A stretch of 64,000 nucleotides of DNA from Rubripirellula reticaptiva (GCF_007860175.1 NZ_SJPX01000006.1:126074-190073), one strand, 5' to 3'; shown: positions 43,814 to 54,189, numbered from the stretch's first letter. Made by a program: numbers and translations. Notes: generated by a model not told the origin, from the sequence alone.

Positions 43814-45139
43814 TCAACGACTAGGAAGTCTGCCGATCGGTCGACTGTTGGCTTCGAGTTCCCTGACCGCTTCATTCATTCTGCGTCGCAGGTCCGCGAC
43901 GATTTCGGGATGATCGGCTGAGACGTCTTGAGTCTCACCGGGGTCTGTCTGGAGGTTGAAGAGCGAACCCGCTGCAGCGGATGGGCGCTTACCCTCTCGA
44001 CCGCTCTTGCCGCCTGGCTTTAGGTCTCGAACAAGCAGCTTCCACTGCCCGTGACGAATCACCGAACCAGGCACGATGAACGATTCGTGGATTGGTTGTT
44101 CAACCTTCTCGCTCTTTAGGTACGGCAGAATGTTACGGCCGTCGATCACCCGGTCGCCCGGCGGGTCGACTTCGGCGATCGCACAGAACGTCGGCAGCAA
44201 GTCGATGATTCCGGTGATCTGACTGTTCGTTGAACCGGGTTTGATGGTGCCTGGCCAGCGCATGATGCACGGCACACGAATGCCGCCCTCAAAGTCGGTC
44301 CATTTGCCGTCGCGAAACGGGCCGGCGTCTCCGCCGTTAATGCCAAGCACCGGGCCGTTGTCTGATGCGAAGACGATTAACGTGTTGCTGGCAAGCCCTT
44401 GCTCGTCGAGCGTCTTCATTAACTCACCGACCTGCCAGTCGATCTCACGGGTCACGTCGCCGTACGCGCCGCGCTTTGAAGTTCCCTTGAATCGTGTGTT
44501 TGGACTCCACGGCGTGTGCGGCAGTGGCGAAGCGTAATAGAGAAAGAACGGCCGTTCTTTGTTCTCTCTGATGAAGCCAATCGCAGCATCGAGCAATTCC
44601 GGCGAATGTTGTCCATCGGTCTTCCGTTTGATCGATTCGACGCGTTCAAGGTTCCGATAGATCCCCGAGCCCTGATCGAGATCGTCCATGAATCCGTAAA
44701 AGAAATCGAATCCGTGACGAGTAGGATTGAACGCGTCCCATTCGCCCAGATGCCACTTGCCGACGATTCCTGTGGTGTAGCCAGCGGTCTTAAGAAGCTC
44801 CGGCGTCGTGACTTCGTCCGCGTGAATCCCAATGCGGTCTTTGTTGTAAATGACTTTGGTACAACCTGCACGGTGCGCGTGCGAGCCCGTCATGAACGCC
44901 AGACGCGTTGGCGAGCAGCGCTGGTGCACATAGAAGTCCGTGAACTTCATCCCCTGCTGGCACAGCCGGTCGATGTTCGGCGTCTCAAGTGACTCCGAGC
45001 CAAAACAACCGATGTCGCCATAGCCCTGATCGTCCGTCAGAAAAACAACGATATTCGGCCGATCGGGACTCGCGGCACAAGCAATGGGGACGAACACCAA
45101 GGCAATAAACGGCAGGGAAAAAGCACGCACTAAATTCAT
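43814..45139 (-). CDS. Sulfatase
   Basis: 441 residues; signal peptide ends IACAA. Motifs: VFLTDDQGYGDIGCFG, formylglycine site CSPTRLAFMTGSH, KWHLGEWD, FASDNGPVLG. Aryl- or polysaccharide sulfatase of family S1, exported. Needs a formylglycine-generating enzyme encoded elsewhere. Confidence 0.93.
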   Translation of the reverse strand: MNLVRAFSLPFIALVFVPIACAASPDRPNIVVFLTDDQGYGDIGCFGSESLETPNIDRLCQQGMKFTDFYVHQRCSPTRLAFMTGSHAHRAGCTKVIYNKDRIGIHADEVTTPELLKTAGYTTGIVGKWHLGEWDAFNPTRHGFDFFYGFMDDLDQGSGIYRNLERVESIKRKTDGQHSPELLDAAIGFIRENKERPFFLYYASPLPHTPWSPNTRFKGTSKRGAYGDVTREIDWQVGELMKTLDEQGLASNTLIVFASDNGPVLGINGGDAGPFRDGKWTDFEGGIRVPCIMRWPGTIKPGSTNSQITGIIDLLPTFCAIAEVDPPGDRVIDGRNILPYLKSEKVEQPIHESFIVPGSVIRHGQWKLLVRDLKPGGKSGREGKRPSAAAGSLFNLQTDPGETQDVSADHPEIVADLRRRMNEAVRELEANSRPIGRLPSR

Positions 45140-45142
45140 TTT

Positions 45143-45328
45143 TCATCCATCATTCGGAATAGCGACCGTGTTTGGTTGAGTGTATCTGCAGCCTTGCGGC
45201 GCCTGGCAATTGGCCACAGATGAACACGGATTAACACAGATATCAAGACTCGTTGTGTAGTGGCTTCGATACTGAAAACTCACAGCCAATGACTTCTCCG
45301 TCAACGCATTCAATTCGTCTTCATGCAT
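45143..45328 (-). pseudogene. GxxExxY gene remnant
   Basis: MHEDELNALTEK repeats the N-terminus of the intact GxxExxY gene, then after a short altered stretch (SLAVSFQYRS) the frame enters an inverted copy of the dispersed repeat and ends in non-family sequence. The motif and nuclease-like core are lost. It is bracketed by repeat copies 5 and 6. Confidence 0.8.
45212..45242 (-). repeat. ACAGATRAACACGGATTAAC repeat, copy 5
   Basis: Slightly divergent copy (GATTAAC for GATGAAC), inside the GxxExxY remnant frame and inverted relative to copy 6. Confidence 0.8.
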
Positions 45329-45359
45329 CTGTGTTTATCCGTGTTCATCTGTGGCTAAT
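45326..45359 (+). repeat. ACAGATAAACACGGATGAAC repeat, copy 6
   Basis: Holds the ATG of the GxxExxY remnant at one end and the TAG stop of the next sulfatase (45355-45357) at the other. Confidence 0.85.
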
Positions 45360-46845
45360 CTTGTTTGGTTGATTCAGCAACTGCAGCAGGCCGCGTGTTT
45401 TTGCGAAGCTCATTGTGGAAGTCTTCCATCCGCTTCTTCAGCCGCGCGGCGATCTCAGGATGCTCATCGATCAGGTTGGTCTGCTCGCCAACGCTATCGC
45501 GCAGATTGTAGAGAGTCTCAACGCTGACCTTCTTCGGCTTCGAGTCGCCGGCGGGCTGTCCCTTTGACCCCTTTTTCTTTGGCGGCTTGTCGGCAGCGAT
45601 TCGGTACTTCCAGTCGCCGACGCGGATGGCATCAACGCCACGGCCTCGCAGGTAGAAGATAGCTTCATGCGGTGATTTCGCATCCGGGGTTGCGGAGAGT
45701 AGCGGCGAGATGTCCTTTCCATCAATCACGCGTTCATCGGGAACTTCGCCGCCCGCGAGTTTGGTCAGCGTCGGCAGCAAGTCCATACCGGTGATGGCTT
45801 CGTCAGTTTCGATTCCTGCCGGTATCTTCCCCGGCCAGCGAGCCACAAACGGCACTCGAACGCCACCTTCCAGAGTCGAGCCTTTGCCTCCTTTCAACGG
45901 GCCGGCGGTACCGCCTGTACTAGTATTGGGTCCGTTGTCTGACGTGAAGATGACCAGCGTGTTCTGATCGAGTCCAATTTCCTTCAGAGCCCGCAGAATC
46001 TCACCGGTGCTCCAGTCAAGTTCCTGGATCGTGTCGCCGTAGATGCCTCGCCGACTGCTGCCCACGAACTTCTCGGACGCGTGCAGCGGGATGTGCGGCA
46101 TGTTGTGCGCTAGGTACACAAAGAACGGCTTGTCTTTGTTTTGAGTGAGAAAGCGAATGGTCTCGCGAGTGTATCGCTGAGTGAACTGCGTCTGGTCCGC
46201 AGGGACTTCGATGACGATGTTGTCGCGAACCAGCGGACATGCCGCTGTCTCCCGCTTGAGGATTCCGTCGCGAGTGTAACCTTCGCGAAACACGCAGTCG
46301 GCTGCGTACTTCTTAATCGTCGGGTAATAGAACTGGCTGTTGGATGACGGCGTTCCGTACCAGTAGTCAAACCCGTGGACGAGCGGTTGAAACATGTCTT
46401 GGTTGCCGAGATGCCATTTACCAATGATGGCCGTCGCATAACCCTGACCTTTCAACAGTTCCGGTAACGTGATTTCGTGAGGGTTCAGCCCATGATTGTT
46501 TCGCGGAAACATCACACCGCCAATACCTACTCGAGTCGAATGGCTGCCGGTTATCAGCGACGCGCGTGTCGGAGAACAGACGGGAGAAACATAGAAGCTG
46601 TTGAACTTTATTCCCTCGGACGCCATGCGGTCGATGTTTGGCGTAGCAATGTCGTCGGCTCCATAGCACGACAGATCGCCATAGCCCAAGTCATCGGCCA
46701 AAATGATGATGACATTTGGCTTCCGTTCGGTCGGCGTCGCCGCGTTGGCGTCGCTGATCGCGATGATTACAAGGAGACACGAGCAGACGATCGACAGGCA
46801 AGCGTAGACCGTTCCTGAGTTTACTGAAGCAGCATGGTTATTCAT
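45355..46845 (-). CDS. Sulfatase
   Basis: 496 residues; signal peptide before [21 protein letters not shown], formylglycine motif [33 protein letters not shown]-terminal Lys/Pro-rich insert ([11 protein letters not shown]) before the last strand. Stop codon is provided by repeat copy 6. Overlapping start with the upstream sulfatase's stop (4 bases) shows co-translation. Confidence 0.93.
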   Translation of the reverse strand: MNNHAASVNSGTVYACLSIVCSCLLVIIAISDANAATPTERKPNVIIILADDLGYGDLSCYGADDIATPNIDRMASEGIKFNSFYVSPVCSPTRASLITGSHSTRVGIGGVMFPRNNHGLNPHEITLPELLKGQGYATAIIGKWHLGNQDMFQPLVHGFDYWYGTPSSNSQFYYPTIKKYAADCVFREGYTRDGILKRETAACPLVRDNIVIEVPADQTQFTQRYTRETIRFLTQNKDKPFFVYLAHNMPHIPLHASEKFVGSSRRGIYGDTIQELDWSTGEILRALKEIGLDQNTLVIFTSDNGPNTSTGGTAGPLKGGKGSTLEGGVRVPFVARWPGKIPAGIETDEAITGMDLLPTLTKLAGGEVPDERVIDGKDISPLLSATPDAKSPHEAIFYLRGRGVDAIRVGDWKYRIAADKPPKKKGSKGQPAGDSKPKKVSVETLYNLRDSVGEQTNLIDEHPEIAARLKKRMEDFHNELRKNTRPAAVAESTKQD

Positions 46846-48350
46846 GGGGAATTCTCCCGATGTAGAACGCTCGTCGATGACCGTCCGCTCTTACGATGTT
46901 GTTCAAGCAGACTCGCGAGTCGCTTCCTAATTCCGGGATGTTCGTCGACGACGTTGTTCTGCTCACCAGGATCGTCCTGCAGGTTGTAAAGTTGAGCGTG
47001 AAGTTCGTCACGCTGCGAAGGCCGCTTCAAAGTCGGGCTCGCTTGGCCTTCGATGTACTTCCATGGGCCACTTCGAATGGCGTAGTTGCCATTGGGACTG
47101 TGGACAATCATCGATGGCCGAAGCGGTTCTTCATGAGGCACGCCAAGAAACGCCGGCAGCACGTTGAAGCTGTCTTCTGCGATCTCTTTATTCGGCGATA
47201 CGGGCTGAGCAATCAACGCGGCAATCGTCGCATACATATCGACGAGGTTAATCGTTTCGTCGCACACGGTTCCTGGTGCAACATGCCCGGGCCAGCGAAC
47301 GAGAAACGGAACTCGAAAGCCACCCTCGTAGATGCTGTGCTTGCGACCGCGCCACTGGCCATTCGGACGAAGCCCGGCTCGAAACGCTTCCGCCTCAGGG
47401 CGTTCCCCTACAGTCATCAGCACGCCACCGTTGTCGCTGGTGAAAATGACAAGCGTGTCATCCGCCACTTTCATCCGATCAAGCGTGTCCAGAATTCGAT
47501 CGACGGACCTATCAAGTTCGTGGATCCAATCACCGTATAACCCAGTCCCGCTTGTACCGCTGGTTTCTTCTGAAGGCGTGTACGGAAAGTGGATTGCGAC
47601 GGGGGCGAAATAGAGAAAGAAGGGCTCGTCACGTTTTGGCTCCTCAAGCCAACCAATCGCATCCGTTGTCAATTCATCCATCACATTTTCATCGACGCGC
47701 TGAGGAGCATCGATCCCCATGTAGTCTCGGCCGTAGGGAGATCTACCTGCCGCAACATTTTCGCCGCTGCGCAAGCCGACGACTTGCCGATTGCGAACAT
47801 AAACGCCCGAAGCGTCTCCATGATTCTGCGGCACGGCAAAGTGATAGTCGAAGCCGATATCCAGCGGCCCCGGTGTCAGTGGTTTCGTGAAATCGGCTTT
47901 CCCTGTCCCGTACCCGAGGTGCCACTTTCCGATGGCTGCGTTGCGATAACCCGCGGACTTCAACACCGAAGCGATGGTGGAGCGTGAGGTTTCGATGTGC
48001 AACGGGTCGGTCGTGTTAATCACACCGTGCTTCTGGTTCGTCCGCCAGTCGTAGCGTCCGGTCAGCAATCCGTAGCGAGTTGGCGAGCACACCGACGACG
48101 GGGTGTTGGCATCCGTGAAACGTCGCCCCTGCATGGCCAGCCGATCAATATTTGGCGTGTGTATGAGCGACACGTCTGCGCCGTAGCTGTTGAGGCTTCC
48201 GTACCCAAGGTCATCCGCAAGAATGATCACGATGTTAGGTCGGTCGGCAGCCGCAGCGATCGATCCGCCGAGGATCGGCAGCATGACGAGCACACTCAAC
48301 CAACTTCGTATCAGAAGTCTTAACAACGCTTGATTCAATTCGTTTCTCAT
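46842..48350 (-). CDS. Sulfatase
   Basis: 502 residues; N-terminal hydrophobic signal ([18 protein letters not shown]). [16 protein letters not shown], formylglycine site [34 protein letters not shown]. Family S1 arylsulfatase, exported. It overlaps the FecR/LamG gene upstream by 4 bases, so it is the first catabolic gene under this sigma factor. Confidence 0.93.
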   Translation of the reverse strand: MRNELNQALLRLLIRSWLSVLVMLPILGGSIAAAADRPNIVIILADDLGYGSLNSYGADVSLIHTPNIDRLAMQGRRFTDANTPSSVCSPTRYGLLTGRYDWRTNQKHGVINTTDPLHIETSRSTIASVLKSAGYRNAAIGKWHLGYGTGKADFTKPLTPGPLDIGFDYHFAVPQNHGDASGVYVRNRQVVGLRSGENVAAGRSPYGRDYMGIDAPQRVDENVMDELTTDAIGWLEEPKRDEPFFLYFAPVAIHFPYTPSEETSGTSGTGLYGDWIHELDRSVDRILDTLDRMKVADDTLVIFTSDNGGVLMTVGERPEAEAFRAGLRPNGQWRGRKHSIYEGGFRVPFLVRWPGHVAPGTVCDETINLVDMYATIAALIAQPVSPNKEIAEDSFNVLPAFLGVPHEEPLRPSMIVHSPNGNYAIRSGPWKYIEGQASPTLKRPSQRDELHAQLYNLQDDPGEQNNVVDEHPGIRKRLASLLEQHRKSGRSSTSVLHRENSP

Positions 48351-49879
48351 AGTGTTCTGGCGATCTCCTCTTGGGCGGTACGATAAAGCGCGGCGACTTC
48401 TTCTTCGGTGAGTGCTCTGTCAAACAACGCCACCTCATCGATCCGGCCGTTCCATACGCGACCGGCACTAGCATCCGTTCCAAACCAGACCGTTTCGGCG
48501 TCGGTGGTTGCCAAGGCTTTGCAGGGTTTGGACGCAACAAACTTTCCGTCTTCGTAAAGCTGCAGGTTCTCGCCATCAGCGGTCACGACGACGTGCCGCC
48601 ACGCTGCTAGCGGAAGAGTCGCGTTGCCTGCGACGACGAACACATCGCCATTGCTGTTCCTGATGGAGGCCTGCAGCAATCCAGTCTCGTCGAGCGATAG
48701 GTCAAAATTCCCACGCTCGCCATCGAAGTTCGTGGCGACCACTCCGTGTTGTGCCTGATCTTCAAGATAAACGAACACTGTCAATGAAAATTGCCCCGTG
48801 CTCAATGCGGGCGGCGTATCGACACGTCCTCCGCGGCCGATGGAGTCGACTCCGACTCGCAAGGAACCGCCGACGAAGACACCGCAAGCATGTGGCGGAC
48901 GCTTGCCCTGTCCGGTCAAAACAACGCCCGAATACTCGGGCGGCTGAGCAACCAAGCCACGGTCGCGAATCGGCATGCGGTAGTAAGCCAAAGGCGATAG
49001 CTGTTTGATTGCGCGAGCGTAGTTCAGCCTCGGCTCTTCAAAGTTACGAATGAAACGGTCGGTCGCGATCGAAATATTTTCGGGATTAGCCGCTCCGTCA
49101 GTAATCCGCACGGCGTGAGACGCTTGCACATCAACGGACCTTGATTCATCTCGCTGACTCGACGCTCCGGGATTCACTCGCACCAGTCCGTCAAACACAT
49201 GAACTTCACTCGCGCCGCCTTCGACATCGACGGAGAACTCCGTGCCAAAATCAACAACTTCCGCCTCAGGAGTTTCCACGGTGAACCCGATCCCTTCCGG
49301 AGGGACTCTGGCGGACAGTCGCCCGTTGTGCAGCACCACACGTGAATCACCTACCGCGTCGAAGCGGGCAGGAGCCTCAACGTAAACCATCACTCCACCA
49401 CCAAACTGCAGATGCAGCAAGCCTTTCTGCAATTCGTACTCACCTGCGGAAAGATACGTGCCGTCCCATTGCCGATCGCCCCTGATAAGCAGTCCGCTCA
49501 CATTGCTGACGATGGTCGCTGCCACAGTATCGCCATGATTCGGCGCTCCGTTCCCTTCGTGCCGTAGACCAACCAACGCAATGAGGATGCAGGCTGCGGT
49601 CACGAGCCCAGCGACGCTGAGCAGCAACATCTTTCGCGAGCGGACAACCGTCGATCGGGGTTCTGGAGGCGCCGAGACATCTTCCTTGGTCCCCAATGCA
49701 CTTGACTGAATGTGTCTGCGTTGCAGAGAACGTCGCAACTGTGAGTGCAGCTCGCCGCGAAGAGCAAACCGCTGGAGATTAGCAGGAATCTTCAGCCACT
49801 GCTGAAACTCTGCAGCCTCTTCCTCGGACACATCATCTGCAAGAACACGATCGATAAAGTCATCGTCTATCGACATCAT
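48347..49879 (-). CDS. FecR/LamG-domain membrane protein, anti-sigma-like
   Basis: 510 residues from the ATG at 49879. A short cytoplasmic N-terminus (DDDFIDRVLADDVSEEEAAE), one membrane helix (KMLLLSVAGLVTAACILIAL), a FecR-type domain (VVDFGTEFSVDVEGGASEVHVF) and a LamG/concanavalin-like domain (LSTGQFSLTVFVYL, WRHVVVTADGENLQLYEDG). In planctomycetes such proteins follow ECF sigma factors and probably sense glycans outside the cell. ATGA overlap with the sigma gene. Confidence 0.9.
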   Translation of the reverse strand: MMSIDDDFIDRVLADDVSEEEAAEFQQWLKIPANLQRFALRGELHSQLRRSLQRRHIQSSALGTKEDVSAPPEPRSTVVRSRKMLLLSVAGLVTAACILIALVGLRHEGNGAPNHGDTVAATIVSNVSGLLIRGDRQWDGTYLSAGEYELQKGLLHLQFGGGVMVYVEAPARFDAVGDSRVVLHNGRLSARVPPEGIGFTVETPEAEVVDFGTEFSVDVEGGASEVHVFDGLVRVNPGASSQRDESRSVDVQASHAVRITDGAANPENISIATDRFIRNFEEPRLNYARAIKQLSPLAYYRMPIRDRGLVAQPPEYSGVVLTGQGKRPPHACGVFVGGSLRVGVDSIGRGGRVDTPPALSTGQFSLTVFVYLEDQAQHGVVATNFDGERGNFDLSLDETGLLQASIRNSNGDVFVVAGNATLPLAAWRHVVVTADGENLQLYEDGKFVASKPCKALATTDAETVWFGTDASAGRVWNGRIDEVALFDRALTEEEVAALYRTAQEEIARTL

Positions 49880-50400
49880 GGGTTCTCCAACGCAAGACGT
49901 CTTTCGATGCAACTGGCAAGTGCCGTTCGGACTCGCGACAGCAGGACTCGAACCGATCCGCTGGTGGATCCAGTTTCCTGCGCTATCTCGGCAGCGGAGC
50001 GTCCTTCGACGTATTGCAAATCAAGCAGTCGTCGAGACCTTGATGGGAGTTCCTCCAGACAGGCTTCGAGTGCCTCGCGTCGTTGGCTGCGTCCGTCAGA
50101 TTGGTTCACGATCGTATCAGCGAGTTGGCCAAGCAATTCATCGGAGAAAACAACCCGTGAACGCCCCTGAGCCCGGTAGTAGTCAATCACCCTGGACTTG
50201 GCGATCCACAGCGCCCAGCCAACGAACGGCTGACCCGAGTCGAACTCGTCAAACCGACGAGCCAGTTCCTGAGCGATCCGCTGCACGACATCCTCGGCAT
50301 CGTGAAATCCAGCGATGGACGCAAACACGTAAGCCGATATGGAAGGCTCAGTTTCCAACCAGCGATGAGTGAATTCTTCTCGTTTTTGACCTTCGTCCAT
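49876..50400 (-). CDS. ECF RNA polymerase sigma factor
   Basis: 174 residues from the ATG at 50400. Region 2 (FHDAEDVVQRIAQELARRF, FVGWALWIAKSRVIDYYRAQ) and region 4 (RSRRLLDLQYVEGRSAAEIA then SVRVLLSRVRTAL) mark the planctomycete-type sigma-70 subfamily paired with FecR/LamG proteins. It likely activates the sulfatase operon downstream. An upstream extension to 50451 lacks similarity. Confidence 0.92.
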   Translation of the reverse strand: MDEGQKREEFTHRWLETEPSISAYVFASIAGFHDAEDVVQRIAQELARRFDEFDSGQPFVGWALWIAKSRVIDYYRAQGRSRVVFSDELLGQLADTIVNQSDGRSQRREALEACLEELPSRSRRLLDLQYVEGRSAAEIAQETGSTSGSVRVLLSRVRTALASCIERRLALENP

Positions 50401-50451
50401 ACGCCCAAACCAATGCAAAACAACCGTGAGATGACCATATGCCGAATGCAA

Positions 50452-50943
50452 GCGGAAATCGTTAACAGAAATCCCAAAAAGATCTCAAATCACATTCTGG
50501 CCACGCATCTACACCAACGAGCCACCCCCGCGAAAACCTTAATAGGCAGGCGACCGATTATTGGGGGAGATATACGGTTGGTCTTCTTCCCGTTTTCCAA
50601 AGAATCTAGCGTTCTGATCGTCTTGGCGATTTTCTGAGCTTCTGAACGCCTTCTTACTCAGGAAGATGCATTGTGAGCGATCCTCGTTACCTCTTACCGA
50701 GCGATACTCTTTCAAACCCAATGTTTTCCGGGGGCCGGCGGTGTTTCAAACTCGATCGAAAGGGAGGTGCCGACGGCATCTAACCCAACGGCCCTTAGAA
50801 ACCAAGATCGTTAGAGATCTGGCCCAGAGCTCGAAATCGGGCCGCCTATGTCGCGCCCGGTTTTCTGACCGGTCTCAGACGACAGAGAAATGCCGCGTAC
50901 GGCCAATGACTCAAATCCTTGCGAAATAACGGGATAAAACAAG
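50452..50943. other. Gene-free stretch upstream of the sigma factor
   Basis: About 490 bases without a supported gene. It must include the promoter of the sigma/sulfatase operon. I see no named element apart from the terminator at its right end. Confidence 0.4.
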
Positions 50944-50974
50944 AAAAGCCGCCGTGGGTTACACGACGGCTTTT
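50944..50974. terminator. Bidirectional intrinsic terminator
   Basis: AAAAGCCG...CGTG (50944-50956) pairs with CACG...CGGCTTTT (50962-50974) around GGTTA. A-run on one side and T-run on the other allow function on both strands. Confidence 0.75.
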
Positions 50975-51032
50975 CGTTTACTGGTGGGTCGAAAAATGTT
51001 CCAACCAAACAGAGAAGTTGTGCGGAACGCAG

Positions 51033-51164
51033 ATGACAGACGCATCGGTTTCCACCCTCGTCGCAATGGCTCTGAACGACATCGACGTCGCCGATACGCG
51101 GCTCACAACGCGTGGAGTGCAATCGCTGCGAGCGGGACTGCCCAACGCAGAGATCCTCTCTTAG
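51033..51164 (+). pseudogene. Leucine-rich-repeat protein, C-terminal fragment
   Basis: Reads LNDIDVADTRLTTRGVQSLR then AGLPNAEI, the typical last repeats of planctomycete LRR proteins (DTxVTDxGVxxLxxALPxxxI). Only about one and a half repeats remain. Confidence 0.55.
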
Positions 51165-51271
51165 CAGCCCAATGTCTGTCGCTGTTGATCCCCGCCGATA
51201 AAATTCAATCCAATCCAATCATCCGCGACATTCACGAAGGCCGGCTTTCGCTAAACCGTTGAGTCTCTCGT

Positions 51272-51346
51272 CGCGAGAATCTGGTTCACCCTATCGAGTT
51301 CTCTCCTACGTAAACCTGGGGGCAGGACCGTTCTGTTCGGTTCGTT
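51272..51346 (+). repeat. Structured repeat head, copy 2
   Basis: GAATCTGGTTCACCCTATCG, CTCTCCTACGTAAACC and GGACCGTTCTGTTCGGTTC match the head at 15950 with several substitutions. The GGACCG/CGGTTC stem is retained while the outer CCCTA...TAGGG stem has lost one side (CGTTACA). A nitroreductase fragment follows 105 bases on. Confidence 0.75.
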
Positions 51347-51450
51347 ACATCGCAATCTCAACCATCAGAGTAGAAGTACCAAACCGCATTGTTCATCGGC
51401 AGTGATGCGAAGAGCAAGCAACTGCTCGATTGGTTCAACCATGATCCGAA

Positions 51451-51523
51451 AGGCACCAAAGAAGCTTGGCCGAAGCCTCGGCAACTGACGCTCGATGAAG
51501 TCACCGTCAACAATGAATTTTAG
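51451..51523 (+). pseudogene. Nitroreductase 3' fragment
   Basis: KGTKEAWPKPRQLTLDEVTV then NNEF and a TAG. This is the last 24 residues of the nitroreductase seen at 13902-14531. The sequence before it is unrelated. Confidence 0.75.
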
Positions 51524-51609
51524 CGGGTTCGAATCGTGACCTAAGCTTCATCGACCTGCGGTCTTCGCCGCGGTAGATATGCGCCGAACGTCTCGATCTT
51601 GAATCCAGT

Positions 51610-53349
51610 ATGCGTAAATTCCGCAACATTGTTCTAATCCTCACAGGCGTCACGGCTGCCGTGTCGCTCTGTTGCCCGATGCTGGTCGTGTTAGGCTTCT
51701 TACTCATTGTTCCAGGATTGGTGCTTCTCGCGGCTCCCACCGTGTTTGTTTATCTTGCGACCACGCTCGGTATTCACCGAATTTTGCCAACCAAGATCGG
51801 TTGGGCCGCGTTTCCGATCGCAATCTTTCTTGCACTCGGACTGGGCTGGTTGGTCATGCAACCAAGTCGCTGGTCAGCAATATCGGAGTTCCACGCGGAA
51901 GTCTTACCCGACGTTCTTCCTGGTGAACCAATCATCTTGAGCGGAAACGTGTACGTCGAGAACGGCGATCTCTACCGGTCGCCCGAATGTGACTACCTAT
52001 GCACGGCGCTTTTCGATTTACCGGGTGTGGAAAGTGTCACCATCCAGCGCACCGGCCTGACTGGCCGCAAACGTGATCCTTCCGTCGCGGCGTTCGCTTT
52101 GGTTCGCACTGGTGCGGATGCGGGACCAGGAGTGTTCCCAACGAACCCTGGTCAATTGATTCGCAACCATCCAGGGCTCATGCGACAAGTGAAAGGGAAT
52201 GAGTTGCTGAAGGTTGAGAAATCGCTCGAAGCCGATTGGGCGCTACGTCTTGCCGGTGGGGAGCGAATTGTTGAGGTGAAGCCAACACCCGCCGACGAAG
52301 CGGATTGGATCGTGCGTTTGGTTTCAACCCACAGTAAAGAAAGTCCACGAGTCGAACGAGTCGAGATTGCCCGTGCCGGCAATGACGTTCAGTTTCGCAG
52401 GAGTGAAGTTCGACACTTTGTTCCTGGCAACCTCTTCTACTTCGGCTTCGATGTTCAAACGGGTATCGGAACGATCTCTAGCGCATCGTTTGGTATCGGC
52501 GGACGCGATTGGAAGTCGTCGGACCAGTCAATCAATTTGGAACCGACGTTGTTGGAAGCCCTCGGGGTGCCGCGTCTCGCTGAGCTCGATGACACACGCG
52601 AACGATTGCGCCAGGAAGTCCAACGTGCGATTGACGATCCCGACGCGAGTCCAGCGAGGCTGGAATTAGCGAGACGCTGGCTCTCGCTCTTTTTCTTCGA
52701 CGCTGGTCCGGACGACTACGCATTGATCGCCCGTGTTGTCGGTGACCCCCGAGTGAAAGACATCGCCAGTCCGATCGAGAGCGTCTTTTCCAAGGGCAAA
52801 ACGCCGATCGAACTCAGCACCGCCTACGCACGACGGATTGCGTTCGATGATGCGACCGAAAAAGAACGATCGCTGTTGGCGGAAGACTTATCTTTAATGC
52901 CACCGGGCACGTTCGCCAAACCCGATCCAGCTCACCTTGCGATTTGGACTCGCCCCGAACTCTACGAACAGGCCGGGCTGTTTCTTTCAAGAGTTGGTGA
53001 CCTTGATGCTAGCCGTGCCGTTCCCATTCTGAGCGACGCGCTTGATCACGTTTCGACGAAAGAGACCTGGAGCCAACGTCGTGCGATGGTTGAAGGGATT
53101 CGAGACGCTTACGCGTTACTCGGGCCGGCCGCAAAACAGGATGCCGCGAAGATCAGCACTCTGATTTTGCAGCGTCCGTCACCGATCACGTCTGGTTTCA
53201 ATGATGTGCAAGCGTGGCGATTGACTTTGGCAAGGATGGGAGTTTCCGTCGATGACTTGCCGTTCTTTCCCCACTCAAGCGAGCAGCAGATCAACCGAAC
53301 CAAGACTCAAATCCGCGATCGGCTGCAACGCCTTCAAGCCGAGATCTAA
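51610..53349 (+). CDS. Hypothetical membrane protein, 579 residues
   Basis: Three N-terminal hydrophobic segments (IVLILTGVTAAVSLCCPMLV; LVLLAAPTVFVYLATTL; FPIAIFLALGLGWLVM), then a large soluble part with SPECDYLCTALF (Cys pair) and a helical C-terminal half that looks like solenoid repeats. No family recognised. Followed 28 bases later by another membrane-protein gene, likely an operon. Confidence 0.75.
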   Translation: MRKFRNIVLILTGVTAAVSLCCPMLVVLGFLLIVPGLVLLAAPTVFVYLATTLGIHRILPTKIGWAAFPIAIFLALGLGWLVMQPSRWSAISEFHAEVLPDVLPGEPIILSGNVYVENGDLYRSPECDYLCTALFDLPGVESVTIQRTGLTGRKRDPSVAAFALVRTGADAGPGVFPTNPGQLIRNHPGLMRQVKGNELLKVEKSLEADWALRLAGGERIVEVKPTPADEADWIVRLVSTHSKESPRVERVEIARAGNDVQFRRSEVRHFVPGNLFYFGFDVQTGIGTISSASFGIGGRDWKSSDQSINLEPTLLEALGVPRLAELDDTRERLRQEVQRAIDDPDASPARLELARRWLSLFFFDAGPDDYALIARVVGDPRVKDIASPIESVFSKGKTPIELSTAYARRIAFDDATEKERSLLAEDLSLMPPGTFAKPDPAHLAIWTRPELYEQAGLFLSRVGDLDASRAVPILSDALDHVSTKETWSQRRAMVEGIRDAYALLGPAAKQDAAKISTLILQRPSPITSGFNDVQAWRLTLARMGVSVDDLPFFPHSSEQQINRTKTQIRDRLQRLQAEI

Positions 53350-53377
53350 CCGCCATCGCTCTGACAAACCACTCGCC

Positions 53378-53965
53378 ATGTCCCTCGAACCACTGAATCT
53401 TCCCGCGACCGATCCTTTCGATCGCCATGCCAAAGAACATCCATTTGTCGCCTCCGTTGTATCGAGCGGATGGGTGTTGTTTCGCACGCACGCGCCCGTG
53501 TTGCTGCTATTCGGAATTCCGTTAGTCGCCATTCAAACCGATGCTGTGTGGGACAACTTTCCACTCGGAAAAGGAGGTACCACACCAGGACCATGGGAAC
53601 GAAGCGTCATGAGCTGCGTTTTTCTCGCGTTGTTTGTCATGTCTCTGGCAGAAGCGTTGCTCAGCGCAGTCAGGCTGGCTCTCGATCCCACGGCAATTGT
53701 GATTACTGATGAAGGCGTTCAAGGCTACCACGCATGGCTTCCCCGATCGTTCGAGTGGAATGAAGTTTCGCATGTGGTCAGATCGGGCAACCGTCTTTGC
53801 ATCTACCAGCGAGCGAGGTCCAGATTGGTCCGAGAATGGAATCGGCACTCGCGACCAGGCGGACGCTACCACTGGTCGAAGCTGCTTGTCGTCGAACTCA
53901 ATTGCGTCGATCGGGACGCCGAATCCATTTGCGCTGAAATTGATCGGCATTGGAAATTTTCGTAA
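53378..53965 (+). CDS. Hypothetical membrane protein with PH-like domain
   Basis: 195 residues from the ATG at 53378. Two hydrophobic helices (APVLLLFGIPLVAIQ; MSCVFLALFVMSLAEALL) then ALDPTAIVITDEGVQGYHAW and FEWNEVSHVVRSGNRLCIYQ, the strand pattern of bacterial PH-like (DUF304/YdbT-like) domains. Role unknown; downstream of the 579-residue membrane protein. Confidence 0.68.
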   Translation: MSLEPLNLPATDPFDRHAKEHPFVASVVSSGWVLFRTHAPVLLLFGIPLVAIQTDAVWDNFPLGKGGTTPGPWERSVMSCVFLALFVMSLAEALLSAVRLALDPTAIVITDEGVQGYHAWLPRSFEWNEVSHVVRSGNRLCIYQRARSRLVREWNRHSRPGGRYHWSKLLVVELNCVDRDAESICAEIDRHWKFS

Positions 53966-53979
53966 GGCTTACTTTGGCG

Positions 53980-54189
53980 ATGTAAACCATGATGTTGGCC
54001 GCCCAAGGCATGGACTACCAATCCTGCCCGATGATCGGCTTCGACATCGAAGAAGTCGCGAAGCTGATCAATCTTCCGGATGACCACGTCATGGGACCAT
54101 TGGTCGCGATCGGCAAAGGCACCAAAGAAGCTTGGCCGAAGCCCGGCCAGCTCCCGCTGGGTAAAGTCATCGGTAGATACGGATTCTAA
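53980..54189 (+). pseudogene. Nitroreductase 3' fragment
   Basis: From GATGTAAACCATGATGTTGG on, this closely matches the 3' third of the nitroreductase at 14305-14531: AAQGMDYQSCPMIGFDIEEV, GPLVAIGKGTKEAWPKPGQL, ending KVIGRYGF. A TAA replaces a Gln codon just before the MM pair. Begins 15 bases after the PH-like gene stop. Confidence 0.82.

Noticed and set aside
43083-45359. CRISPR-like array from the 33-bp repeats
   Set aside because: Spacing is irregular (from about 85 to 1400 bases), the orientation varies and genes lie between copies.
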